Position numbers and translations under genes: made by a program | The notes under the pieces: generated by a model | What the model was told of the DNA's origin: nothing | The model's database searches: none | The model's input: the letters and a program-made list of their open reading frames with translations, nothing else | Shown: positions 1 through 6,202 of the stretch, one piece after another | Layout of the letters: every line of letters begins with the position of its first letter | How positions within the stretch are numbered: position 1 is the stretch's first letter | From: Prevotellaceae bacterium UBA2744 | Lineage (GTDB): Bacteria; Bacteroidota; Bacteroidia; Bacteroidales; Bacteroidaceae | Length of the DNA stretch: 56,231 nt | Direction: 5' to 3' | NCBI GenBank assembly: GCA_002353575.1 | Contig: DEJQ01000024.1 | Coordinates: 1 to 56,231 of the forward strand

Positions 1-68
1 TTGTTGTTAATCATCCATGCACAGAACCAAACGGCGGCAATCACCAGACATCCGCAGCCGAAATCGTT
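1..68 (-). pseudogene. C-terminal fragment of a second CstA-like transporter (runs off left edge)
   Basis: Read on the minus strand, the frame after a TAA at 69-71 encodes a hydrophobic stretch containing GCLVIAAVWFCAW. It aligns with the last transmembrane segment of the CstA protein encoded at 1591-3057 (ACMVIAIFWFYVW). By eye the DNA agrees at about 31 of 37 bases (roughly positions 14-50 here against about 1629-1665), so this is homology and not just shared hydrophobicity. Nothing CstA-like is readable upstream of the stop, so I call it the tail of a decayed or rearranged paralogue. The remaining codons lie outside the window, so it could also be part of a larger rearranged gene. Confidence 0.5.
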
Positions 69-150
69 TTATCCCTCCCCCCTGACGGAAGACAGAGACA
101 TCGACTTGGCGGAAGACCGCTGGGATTTCGGTATGGCGGCAGGGTACGGA

Positions 151-337
151 CTAACGGAGTTTCTGTCCGAGGATGGTGTACGTCTTGTCACCAGATCATA
201 GCTCCTGTTCCGCTGATAGTGAGGACACCGTCGGCATAGTTCCATGTGGCGTTATCACCCAATGTGCCGCTCTCGGCAAAAAGTGTTCCTGCGCTTGCTA
301 CAAGCGCGAAGATAAGAATGAATAATCTTGTTTTCAT
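151..337 (-). pseudogene. Truncated BspA-like surface protein remnant
   Basis: From an ATG at 337 the minus strand encodes a signal peptide (MKTRLFILIFALVASAGTLFA), cut after about residue 21, then SGTLGDNATW and GVLTISGTGAM. That is the usual start of BspA-type leucine-rich surface proteins of Prevotella and relatives. The frame stops at TGA 188-190 after 49 codons. In the next frame, just past that stop, the DNA reads YTILGQKLR and then TAG at 151-153, which resembles the short C-terminal motif of secreted Prevotella proteins. The simplest reading is an internal deletion that fused head to tail out of frame. Whether the 49-residue peptide is made is unknown. Confidence 0.5.
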
Positions 338-366
338 AACGGTATGATTTGAGGAGACCAACTATG

Positions 367-1584
367 CTAGTGCTTCAGTTCTTTGATGAATTGGTCTATC
401 TTTTCTTTTGTGACATGCTGCATCACCACCACGTGGGCGAGTTCCCCGCCGAAACGGTCGTCATAGCCCTGGGCAAGCGTGTATTTCCTGACAATCTCAG
501 GCAACGGGCGCCTGAATAACACCGTGTTGCTGTATTGGTTCACCCAGCACGGCCAGTGGATGGCATCCAGTTGCTGCTTGAGATAGGCGGTACACTCCCT
601 CATCTGCCGAGCCTGCTTTGCCCAGCCGTCGTATCCAACCGTCTGAATGAGCCACCAGAATTTCAGCGGCTGCAGAGCGTCGCGTGAACAGTTAATCATG
701 CGCATGTTGCTGTTCAGATAGGTCACATTGAAGTCTGCCTGGTTGTCATACACATCACGTGTGCAGAGGAAGAGGCCGCAAGGTGAATCGATTCCGAAGA
801 ACTTATGACCGCTGATGGCGATAGACTCAAATCGCATGGCCTTCTGGCTGACCATTCTCCTGTCGTCCGTAAACGGCAGATAACCGCCGAACAGGGCAGC
901 ATCCACATGGCGATAAACCGCCGGTATTTCGGGATGACGGTCAAGTACGGCATTCAGAGCCTCCTGATCGTCGATGGCACCCTTGAAAGTGGAACCCATA
1001 GCATAGATGAGCAGTGCGGGGCGTGTCAAGTCAAGCCCCTTCTCCAGTCCTTCCGGAATCATACGCCCCATGGGGTCGCTCTTTATCAGCTTAACCTCGA
1101 GGTTCTGCAGATGCGCCAGACGCATGTTTGAATAGTGCGCCTCGTCGCTCACATAGACTATCGGCTCCAGCTTCGTCTTATTCCTCAGATAGTTAGCACC
1201 ATAATAAATGCCGTGGCTATTACCATCGGTACCGCTGTAAGTCACGATGCCCCACACATTGTCTTTGTCGAAGTCATAAAGTGGTGCGAAAAACTCTATT
1301 ACCTCACGTTCAAAAGCCTGCGATGACAACCGCTCCGGATTGTCGGTCATAGGGTCACCGGCATTATTGAGGTTTACAACATCCATACCCGCCTGAACAT
1401 ACCACTCATAAAAGCTGTGAAGCGGTGACACCTGATTGGCAGGATAGCCGAAAGTGGTTTGTTGTGCACTTTTCCATACTGTAACCCAATCACCGAGTTT
1501 TTGATAGCCTGATGTTTGGGCAGCGATATACTGCGATGCGAAAAGCAGAGCAGTAATAATTATCAACTTCTTACTGTAATTCAT
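367..1584 (-). CDS. Exported PLP-dependent group II amino acid decarboxylase (histidine/serine decarboxylase-like)
   Basis: This 405-residue protein belongs to the fold-type I PLP decarboxylases, closest in pattern to the PLP form of histidine decarboxylase and to plant serine decarboxylase. It would remove CO2 from an amino acid to give an amine. Visible motifs are SGTDGNSHG (117-125), the PLP-stacking histidine in DEAH (His150), GSTFKGAIDD (197-206), HVDAALFGG with Asp228 binding the PLP nitrogen, and SGHKFFG with Schiff-base Lys261. The C-terminal end is complete. Unusually it opens with a Sec signal peptide (MNYSKKLIIITALLFASQYIAAQ), implying a periplasmic or outer-membrane-facing enzyme, whereas family members are normally cytoplasmic. 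It starts 6 bases after the stop of the CstA-like gene, so the two are probably cotranscribed. The substrate cannot be read from sequence. Confidence 0.85.
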   Translation of the reverse strand: MNYSKKLIIITALLFASQYIAAQTSGYQKLGDWVTVWKSAQQTTFGYPANQVSPLHSFYEWYVQAGMDVVNLNNAGDPMTDNPERLSSQAFEREVIEFFAPLYDFDKDNVWGIVTYSGTDGNSHGIYYGANYLRNKTKLEPIVYVSDEAHYSNMRLAHLQNLEVKLIKSDPMGRMIPEGLEKGLDLTRPALLIYAMGSTFKGAIDDQEALNAVLDRHPEIPAVYRHVDAALFGGYLPFTDDRRMVSQKAMRFESIAISGHKFFGIDSPCGLFLCTRDVYDNQADFNVTYLNSNMRMINCSRDALQPLKFWWLIQTVGYDGWAKQARQMRECTAYLKQQLDAIHWPCWVNQYSNTVLFRRPLPEIVRKYTLAQGYDDRFGGELAHVVVMQHVTKEKIDQFIKELKH

Positions 1585-1590
1585 AGGCTA

Positions 1591-3057
1591 TTATTTAGTT
1601 GATTTTTTATTCCGATAATACCATACATAGAACCAAAAGATGGCAATCACCATACATGCGCCGCCAGCGACGTAGGCAATGACCTCTGGCAGATGGAAAG
1701 TGAGCTTCGAAATGAAAAGGAACGTGAAGCAGACGCACGTCATGAAAAGAGCTGGAATAAGTGCAATCCAGTAGTTCTTTTTCTGACGAATCAGATAGAC
1801 AGTGATGGCCCAAAGCATGAATACCGCCAGCGCCTGATTGCTCCATCCGGCATATTGCCAAATTGTGTTGAAGCCATTGGCGTCCTCTACCTGCCATATC
1901 AGCAGTGCAAGCGAAACCCCAAAGAGGGGCAGACTGACGAGCAGACGTTTTGGAATGGTCCGCTGTTCAATATGAAATGCTTCAGCGATAATCAGTCTGG
2001 CAGAACGGAAAGCCGTATCGCCCGAGGTAATGGGAGCTGCCACAACACCAAGAATTGCCAAGATGCCACCTGTGACACCGAGCCAGCTGTTGCACATGAT
2101 ATTCACCACGGCCGGAGCACTTGTCAAGAAGCCTTTATTGCCGACAGACTCTATCAACTGATAGCCTGGAGCAGGTTCCCCATAGAAGAAATACATTGAC
2201 ACAGCAGCCCATACAAGTGCTACAAGCCCTTCGGTGATCATCGAGCCGTAGAACACGGCACGCCCCTTGCGCTCTGAAGATAGACATCGGGCCATGAGCG
2301 GGCTTTGGGTGGCATGGAAACCACTCAAGGCACCACAGGCAATGGTGATGAACATACAAGGAAACACCTGATCGGTGAAGGAGCTGTCAGCTGCCTTCCC
2401 CATGTTTTCAGGATGCGACCACAACTCGGGCAACAGAGGCCATTCCACAAACAGGCATACCATCAGTGCTGCTACCATAAAAAAAAGGGCAATGGCAAAC
2501 ATTGGATAGAAGCGCCCGATAACCTTGTCGATAGGGAGCATCGTGGCCACGATATAATACACAAAGATACAGATAATCCACAGCAGAGCGGTACCGCCAT
2601 ACTCCTGGAGGATTGTGGCAGGACTGAACACAAATACCGTGCCTACCATCAGCAGAAGGAGTACTGAAAACACCAACATGACCTTACGAGCCTTATCACC
2701 CAGGTATTTCCCGACAATTTCCGGACAACTGGCACCGCCGTTACGCATCGAGAGCATACCAGTGAAATAGTCATGTACACTGCCTGCAAAGATACATCCC
2801 AATACAATCCACAAGTAGGCAACGGGACCGAACTTGGCGCCCATGATAGCACCGAAGATTGGGCCAGTACCTGCGATGTTTAGGAATTGGATCATAAACA
2901 CCTTCCAGTTAGGAAGCACAATGTGGTCAACCCCATCGGCCATGGCAATAGCAGGAGTCACCCTGTCGTCAGGACCAAACACTCTGTCCACAAAACGGCC
3001 ATATAACAGATAGCCCAACACAAGTGCTATAAGACTAATACAAAATGTAACCATCAA
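1591..3057 (-). CDS. cstA: CstA-family carbon starvation / peptide-pyruvate transporter
   Basis: A 488-residue polytopic membrane protein with the CstA N-terminal domain: a short N-terminal helix, the conserved NIAGTGPIFGAIMGA (residues 61-75), then LWIVLGCIFAGSVHD, and repeated long hydrophobic segments to the end. It is the short form of the family, lacking the extended C-terminal region of E. coli CstA (about 700 residues). Known relatives import peptides or pyruvate with protons. It is the first gene of a two-gene unit with the exported PLP decarboxylase, which suggests it moves that enzyme's amino acid substrate, its amine product or a related solute; this is inference. The start is the first of two adjacent ATG codons. 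Confidence 0.88.
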   Translation of the reverse strand: MMVTFCISLIALVLGYLLYGRFVDRVFGPDDRVTPAIAMADGVDHIVLPNWKVFMIQFLNIAGTGPIFGAIMGAKFGPVAYLWIVLGCIFAGSVHDYFTGMLSMRNGGASCPEIVGKYLGDKARKVMLVFSVLLLLMVGTVFVFSPATILQEYGGTALLWIICIFVYYIVATMLPIDKVIGRFYPMFAIALFFMVAALMVCLFVEWPLLPELWSHPENMGKAADSSFTDQVFPCMFITIACGALSGFHATQSPLMARCLSSERKGRAVFYGSMITEGLVALVWAAVSMYFFYGEPAPGYQLIESVGNKGFLTSAPAVVNIMCNSWLGVTGGILAILGVVAAPITSGDTAFRSARLIIAEAFHIEQRTIPKRLLVSLPLFGVSLALLIWQVEDANGFNTIWQYAGWSNQALAVFMLWAITVYLIRQKKNYWIALIPALFMTCVCFTFLFISKLTFHLPEVIAYVAGGACMVIAIFWFYVWYYRNKKSTK

Positions 3058-3365
3058 TCAAAAATGTTAAGTGACTCCAAATAATATCTTGAAAAGTTAC
3101 TTTGTCACAATTCTGCCGACAAATGTGAAAAAAAATACGCGAACTGCCAAGTTTTTTATTCGTTTTCTATCTGTTTGTGTCCTTTTGGGGGGGCACAGAC
3201 TTATATGAGCGACAGGGCAAGGTAAGAGCCGAGTATATTCCTCAAGACAGATTTCGTTCACAGTGCAGACGAAATTAAATATCGTCAATGGCCCGTTGAC
3301 GAAATTGTCCACCATGTTGGTGGTAGCCCTATTCACAGAAAGAAATTTGCAATGGAGTAAAGCCA

Positions 3366-3392
3366 AAGCGGGTTAATACCCGTTTGCTTTTT
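3366..3392 (+). terminator. Terminator-like hairpin with T run
   Basis: AAGCGGGT at 3366-3373 pairs with ACCCGTTT at 3378-3385 across a 4-base loop (one G-T pair), followed by TTTTT at 3388-3392. The orientation fits the end of a plus-strand transcript, possibly an unannotated small RNA from the hairpin cluster just upstream. Confidence 0.5.
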
Positions 3393-3446
3393 CATTTTGA
3401 GCAGGCAACTGCTCTTGAAAAAAGTGTTTAAACAGTTCATAATTTC

Positions 3447-3481
3447 CCTCGCGGTTCGCGAGAATAGCGAGGAATTTTTTT
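3447..3481 (+). terminator. Second terminator-like hairpin with T run
   Basis: CCTCGC at 3447-3452 pairs with GCGAGG at 3467-3472, followed by seven T (3475-3481). An alternative, tighter hairpin uses CTCGCG 3448-3453 and CGCGAG 3457-3462. It may insulate the downstream DUF1016 remnant and RAYT from upstream transcription. Confidence 0.45.
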
Positions 3482-3541
3482 GAAAGAAAATATTATAGTT
3501 TTAAAAATAGTTTGTATCTTCGCGAGTTGAAAACTAACATC

Positions 3542-3763
3542 ATGACTACACAGACGAAATCACAGCCGATGCAGGAGTAAGTACAGCAGTCCTTGTCTTC
3601 ACCAAATAATAAAGATGTTACAAATTGGGGCAACGCTGTTGCTCCAATTCGTCTGCCACGTTTTACACTTTCTTGGTCACACTATCTTATATTAATGCGT
3701 ATTGAGAATGTTGAAGCCAGAAGTTTCTACGAAATAGAAGCCTATGAACAAAGAGACCTTTGA
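3542..3763 (+). pseudogene. N-terminal remnant of a DUF1016 (YhcG-type) PD-(D/E)XK nuclease
   Basis: One plus-strand frame runs from ATG 3542 to TGA 3761-3763 and is interrupted by TAA at 3578-3580. After that stop it encodes FTLSWSHYLILMRIENVEARSFYEIEAY, written here as the segments FTLSWSHYLILM and VEARSFYEIEAY. This matches the conserved end of the DUF1016 N-terminal domain (LSWSHY...RxFY). In intact family members the next residues read roughly NWSVREL; here the match breaks at about 3745 and the frame stops. The transposase-like ORF starts at 3744, exactly at that break. I read it as a nuclease gene disrupted by arrival of the RAYT element and by a nonsense mutation. The peptide before the internal stop (12 residues) shows no DUF1016 signal that I recognise. 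Confidence 0.65.
3623..3649. repeat. Near-perfect inverted repeat upstream of the RAYT gene (REP-like hairpin)
   Basis: AATTGGGGCAAC (3623-3634) and GTTGCTCCAATT (3638-3649) form 12-bp arms around a GCT loop, with one G-T wobble. It lies about 95 bases before the RAYT start. RAYT proteins recognise small REP hairpins in known systems, so it is a candidate target; that link is inference. It sits within the DUF1016 remnant reading frame. Confidence 0.55.
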
Positions 3764-4850
3764 AGCCCGTAAAGCCTTCGCAGGCGAGAAGAAAGCCTCC
3801 ATGCTTCGCCGTTGCGTGGGTCACGATTACACAAATCGTCAGATCTATATGATAACGATGGTGACAGAAGGGCGCAGGCCTCTCTTTGGTCAGGTTATAG
3901 GCAGGAGTGAAGCAGAAGCTGGCAGCCCTGATGAGCCTCGTATGGAGCTCTCAGCATTAGGGCAACGTGTTGCTGACGAATGGTGGGCAACAACATCCCA
4001 CCATCCTGAGGTGGAGGTGCTTGCTCTTCAGATGATGCCTGACCATCTGCATGGCATTCTCTTTGTAAGGGAGAAGATGGAGCAGCCATTGGGGATGGCG
4101 CTTCGTGGCTTCAAGCAGAGCTGTAATCGCCACTATCGCGAGCTGGTGCTTGGCTTGCCTCCTGTGTCGTATGTTGCGTTGCCAACGCAACAAACTAAAC
4201 CCCAAACAACGCAACAAACTGACCCCCAAGCAACGCAACAAACTAAACCCCAAACAGCCCCCCGAGACCGCCGAGGTGAAGACCGTACACACGGCATGCT
4301 CTTTGCTCGCGGCTATAACGACCGCTTGCTACTGCGCTCTGGGCAGCTTGACACTTGGCTCAACTACCTTGCTGACAACCCACGACGCTTGCTGATGAAG
4401 CGCGAGCATCCTGACTTGTTCAGAGTTAAGCGAGGGGTGGAGTTTGCAGGACAGACCTTCTCTGCTCTTGGTAATATCTTCCTGCTTCAGCGTCCCACGC
4501 GCTTGCAGGTGCAATGCTCCAGAAGGCTGACAGATGCAGAGATAGAGGAAAAGATTAGCCAATTTTTGGAATCAGCCAATAAGGGAGCGGTTCTTGTTTC
4601 GCCTTCTATCTCCAAAGGAGAGAAGAACGTGATGAGGGCAGCTTTTGAAAAAGGTTTCCCCTTGATTTACCTTCAGGAGAATGGTTTTTCAGATTTGGCG
4701 AAGCCAGGTGGAGCGCGAATGGAAGCCTGTGCGCGAGGTCAGCTGCTCATCCTTGCCCCCTGGGAACATCATAATGAGCGGATTACAATAAGTCGTAATC
4801 AATGCCTGTCGCTTAACGAAATGGCAAAGATTATATGTGAAACGAATTGA
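3744..4850 (+). CDS. RAYT-type (Y1/HUH) transposase with C-terminal Rossmann/DprA-like domain
   Basis: 368 residues. Residues about 25-215 form a REP-associated tyrosine transposase domain: IYMITMVTEGRRPLFG, the HUH-type pair in MPDHLHGILFV (His101 and His103) and the putative catalytic Tyr208 in NYLADNPRR. An 8-residue unit (TQQTKPQT and variants) is repeated three times at 148-171, between the HUH motif and the tyrosine, where relatives are compact. Residues about 260-368 form a second domain with VLVSPSISKGEK, GFPLIYLQENGF and LLILAPWEHH, which looks like a DprA/SMF-type Rossmann domain; I am less sure of that name. The ATG at 3744 overlaps the end of the DUF1016 remnant. RAYTs usually act on REP hairpins as domesticated single-copy genes, not classical IS elements. 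Confidence 0.75.
   Translation: MNKETFEARKAFAGEKKASMLRRCVGHDYTNRQIYMITMVTEGRRPLFGQVIGRSEAEAGSPDEPRMELSALGQRVADEWWATTSHHPEVEVLALQMMPDHLHGILFVREKMEQPLGMALRGFKQSCNRHYRELVLGLPPVSYVALPTQQTKPQTTQQTDPQATQQTKPQTAPRDRRGEDRTHGMLFARGYNDRLLLRSGQLDTWLNYLADNPRRLLMKREHPDLFRVKRGVEFAGQTFSALGNIFLLQRPTRLQVQCSRRLTDAEIEEKISQFLESANKGAVLVSPSISKGEKNVMRAAFEKGFPLIYLQENGFSDLAKPGGARMEACARGQLLILAPWEHHNERITISRNQCLSLNEMAKIICETN
4173..4256 (+). repeat. Palindrome and three 24-bp tandem repeats inside the RAYT gene
   Basis: A perfect palindrome GTTGCGTTG-C-CAACGCAAC spans 4173-4191. It runs into three 24-bp units at 4185-4208, 4209-4232 and 4233-4256, each starting ACGCAACAAACT. Units 1 and 3 are identical as read. They encode the TQQTKPQT-type linker, so copy number can change without a frameshift. 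Confidence 0.85.
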
Positions 4851-5042
4851 GAAAACGCATGAGAGAAAATCCCTCCTCCGAGAGAAGTGCCAGTTTGAAG
4901 ATTTCTCAGGAGTGCGATGCACTGAAACAAGCAATATTAAGAGAAGTATTTGAATAGCGATATATTAAAAGAAGCGTTCTTTGACATCGTGGCACAGAAA
5001 AATTGAGAAAGGTTTGGTGGTCTCATATTTTTATAGTTTTTT

Positions 5043-5060
5043 TGCAGTATAAAAACTGCA
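5043..5060. promoter_or_regulatory. Candidate operator palindrome before the toxin-antitoxin pair
   Basis: TGCAGT (5043-5048) and ACTGCA (5055-5060) form a perfect 6-bp inverted repeat around ATAAAA, ending 6 bases before the antitoxin ATG. Type II antitoxins usually repress their own operon through such palindromes. The site also overlaps the expected ribosome-binding region. Binding is inferred from position only. Confidence 0.45.
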
Positions 5061-5066
5061 TTGACG

Positions 5067-5315
5067 ATGAAAGAGAGCAAACCATATCCCATCATGGAAG
5101 AGGAGGACGTCAGCGTTATGACTGCTGGGGAACCCGCTGCTGACGTGGCCTACGCATACGAGGAATCTGTCATTCCCGACGATGTGGAATACGCCCACAC
5201 CGTGGATGGCGTGCTACAGGTAACACCTGATATAGAGCAGGAGATAGCCGAGGTGGAGCGTGGCGAGGTGGTTTCAATGTCAGAATTTAAAACCATGTTC
5301 TCCCGATGGCTCTAA
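5067..5315 (+). CDS. Type II antitoxin (RelB/ParD-like partner of the RelE/ParE toxin)
   Basis: 82 residues from ATG 5067; a TTG two codons earlier (5061) is possible but overlaps nothing useful. The protein is acidic (MEEEDVSVM, PDDVEYAHTVDG) and ends in RGEVVSMSEFKTMFSRWL. The phrase GEVVSMSEFK followed by a short amphipathic tail is typical of small antitoxins paired with RelE/ParE toxins. It is predicted to bind and neutralise the toxin encoded next and to repress the operon. The stop overlaps the toxin start by 10 bases, the usual coupled arrangement. No DNA-binding fold is obvious by eye. The N-terminal domain type is unassigned. Confidence 0.75.
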   Translation: MKESKPYPIMEEEDVSVMTAGEPAADVAYAYEESVIPDDVEYAHTVDGVLQVTPDIEQEIAEVERGEVVSMSEFKTMFSRWL

Positions 5316-5605
5316 CCATTGAATTCAGTCTGCGCAGCACCAAGCAGTTGCATAAGATTCTGACATTCTATGACGAGCGTAACGGTTCGGACAAGTACAG
5401 CCGCCGGCTGTTGCACTGCCTTCTTGAAGATTTGCAACGGCTTGCCCAAACACCCACAACAAGCAGCCCTTCCACACGACCTGACGTTAGGTTCTTCTAT
5501 CTGATGGGGTTCACCATCATTTTTCGATATAACACTCGCAAACTGATTGTGCTGAGTATTCGTTCGTCAGCACGCAAACCGCTGAAGGTATATCAGAAGA
5601 AATAA
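5306..5605 (+). CDS. RelE/ParE-family toxin
   Basis: 99 residues with the RelE/ParE pattern: an N-terminal strand (LTIEFSLRSTKQLHKIL), two helices rich in basic and leucine residues, then VRFFYLMGFTIIFRYN and LIVLSIRSSARKP. The late arginine-rich strand matches ParE-type toxins. Relatives either cut ribosome-bound mRNA (RelE) or poison gyrase (ParE); the sequence alone does not decide which. The start codon lies inside the antitoxin gene in another frame (ATG in CGATGGCTC), so translation is probably coupled. The pair sits in an island of gene fragments, which fits a mobile or stabilising module. Confidence 0.8.
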   Translation: MALTIEFSLRSTKQLHKILTFYDERNGSDKYSRRLLHCLLEDLQRLAQTPTTSSPSTRPDVRFFYLMGFTIIFRYNTRKLIVLSIRSSARKPLKVYQKK

Positions 5606-5616
5606 CGATCGATTTC

Positions 5617-5680
5617 CATATTTCTGTGCTACGTTTGTCAGTTAGGACAAAAGTAGAGTATAATAGAAAACAGAAATATG
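5617..5680. repeat. Nested 64-base inverted repeat downstream of the toxin gene
   Basis: Outer arms CATATTTCTGT (5617-5627) and ACAGAAATATG (5670-5680) are perfect 11-bp complements. Inside them CTACGTTTGTC (5629-5639) and GACAAAAGTAG (5646-5656) match at 10 of 11 positions around the loop AGTTAG. The 3' side carries a 13-base unpaired stretch containing TATAAT. It lacks a T run, so it is not a typical terminator. Its size and nesting recall mobile-element ends or a recombination site, but I recognise no known one. Confidence 0.7.
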
Positions 5681-5758
5681 AACGAAGCTCAGACTCGACT
5701 GAACAAGAAGACTCAACAATGACGGCTCACTATGCATCAGTTTTTTTCTGAATGTTAA

Positions 5759-6091
5759 TGTCGGTTTTGCGACGCTGCTTCGGGCGACGGATTCAGGTAC
5801 AGAGGACGCGGATGCCTGATGCTGACGGGCAGGGCAAACTACGAGCGCTTTCTCAGTGTGCTGAGGCAGGAATACAATATGTACCTGCTGCCCGACGACG
5901 TGGGCCGATACCCGGCGGCTATGCTCAGCGCGATGTGGTACTGGCGCGACCACAGGCTGAACCAGCTTGCCGACATGGGGGCGATAGATTCGGTTACTCT
6001 GTTCATCACCGGCAGCAGCGCGGATGCAGAGGCGAGAAAACGCAGATACCTGAGGATTCTGCAAATATTGGCAGCACCATCAAGAGGGTAG
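5759..6091 (+). pseudogene. 3' remnant of a GH19 chitinase-type endolysin gene
   Basis: The frame after a TAA at 5756-5758 encodes GDGFRYRGRGCLMLTGRANY, the GH19 core pattern (YRGRG-x-x-Q-L-T-GR-x-NY), then AAMLSAMWYWRDHRLNQLAD, IDSVTLFITGSS and RKRRYLRILQIL, which track the family C-terminal half (SAxxFWxxxxLNxLAD, TxxINGG, RxxxYxR). The residue after CL is Met where family members carry Gln, and the upstream half with the catalytic glutamate is absent. The first ATG in frame (5819) lies within the motif. I therefore read a 5'-truncated gene, presumably of prophage or exported-effector origin. It is followed by a good terminator at 6150-6182. Confidence 0.6.
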
Positions 6092-6149
6092 GGTGCATCC
6101 CCGACAGGCAGGACTCTTGTCTTTCCGGTCACTCTATGCAGCAACGAAA

Positions 6150-6182
6150 GCAGCCGACAGGAATGCCGGCTGCTGTTTTTTT
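6150..6182 (+). terminator. Rho-independent terminator
   Basis: GCAGCCG (6150-6156) pairs with CGGCTGC (6167-6173) and is followed by a run of eight T at 6175-6182. It ends plus-strand transcription from the accessory island and faces the convergent ompH-like gene ending at 6203. Confidence 0.8.
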
Positions 6183-6202
6183 AATGTTCAAGGTAGGGTT
6201 TC

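Larger units (their letters stand above)
3058..3541. other. Gene-free stretch rich in hairpins (possible small RNA or leader)
   Basis: No convincing coding sequence. Four inverted repeats cluster here: 3251-3257 with 3269-3275 (7 bp, perfect), 3283-3288 with 3296-3301 (6 bp), 3309-3314 with 3318-3323 (6 bp, 3-base loop) and 3366-3373 with 3378-3385 (8 bp, followed by a T run). A second terminator-like hairpin lies at 3447-3472. The T runs point to plus-strand transcripts, but no plus-strand gene lies upstream. A TATCTTCG at 3515-3522, just before the DUF1016 remnant, resembles the -7 box TAnnTTTG; I see no clear -33 TTTG. The stretch could instead be a leader of the minus-strand cstA gene. 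Confidence 0.4.

Noticed and set aside
3097..3366. 89-codon minus-strand open frame in the intergenic region
   Set aside because: Low-complexity, no family resemblance, and it coincides with the hairpin cluster; more likely non-coding.
5678..5722. 14-codon peptide MNEAQTRLNKKTQQ, reminiscent of the start of type I restriction subunits
   Set aside because: Too short; the resemblance is to a few residues only and nothing downstream supports it.
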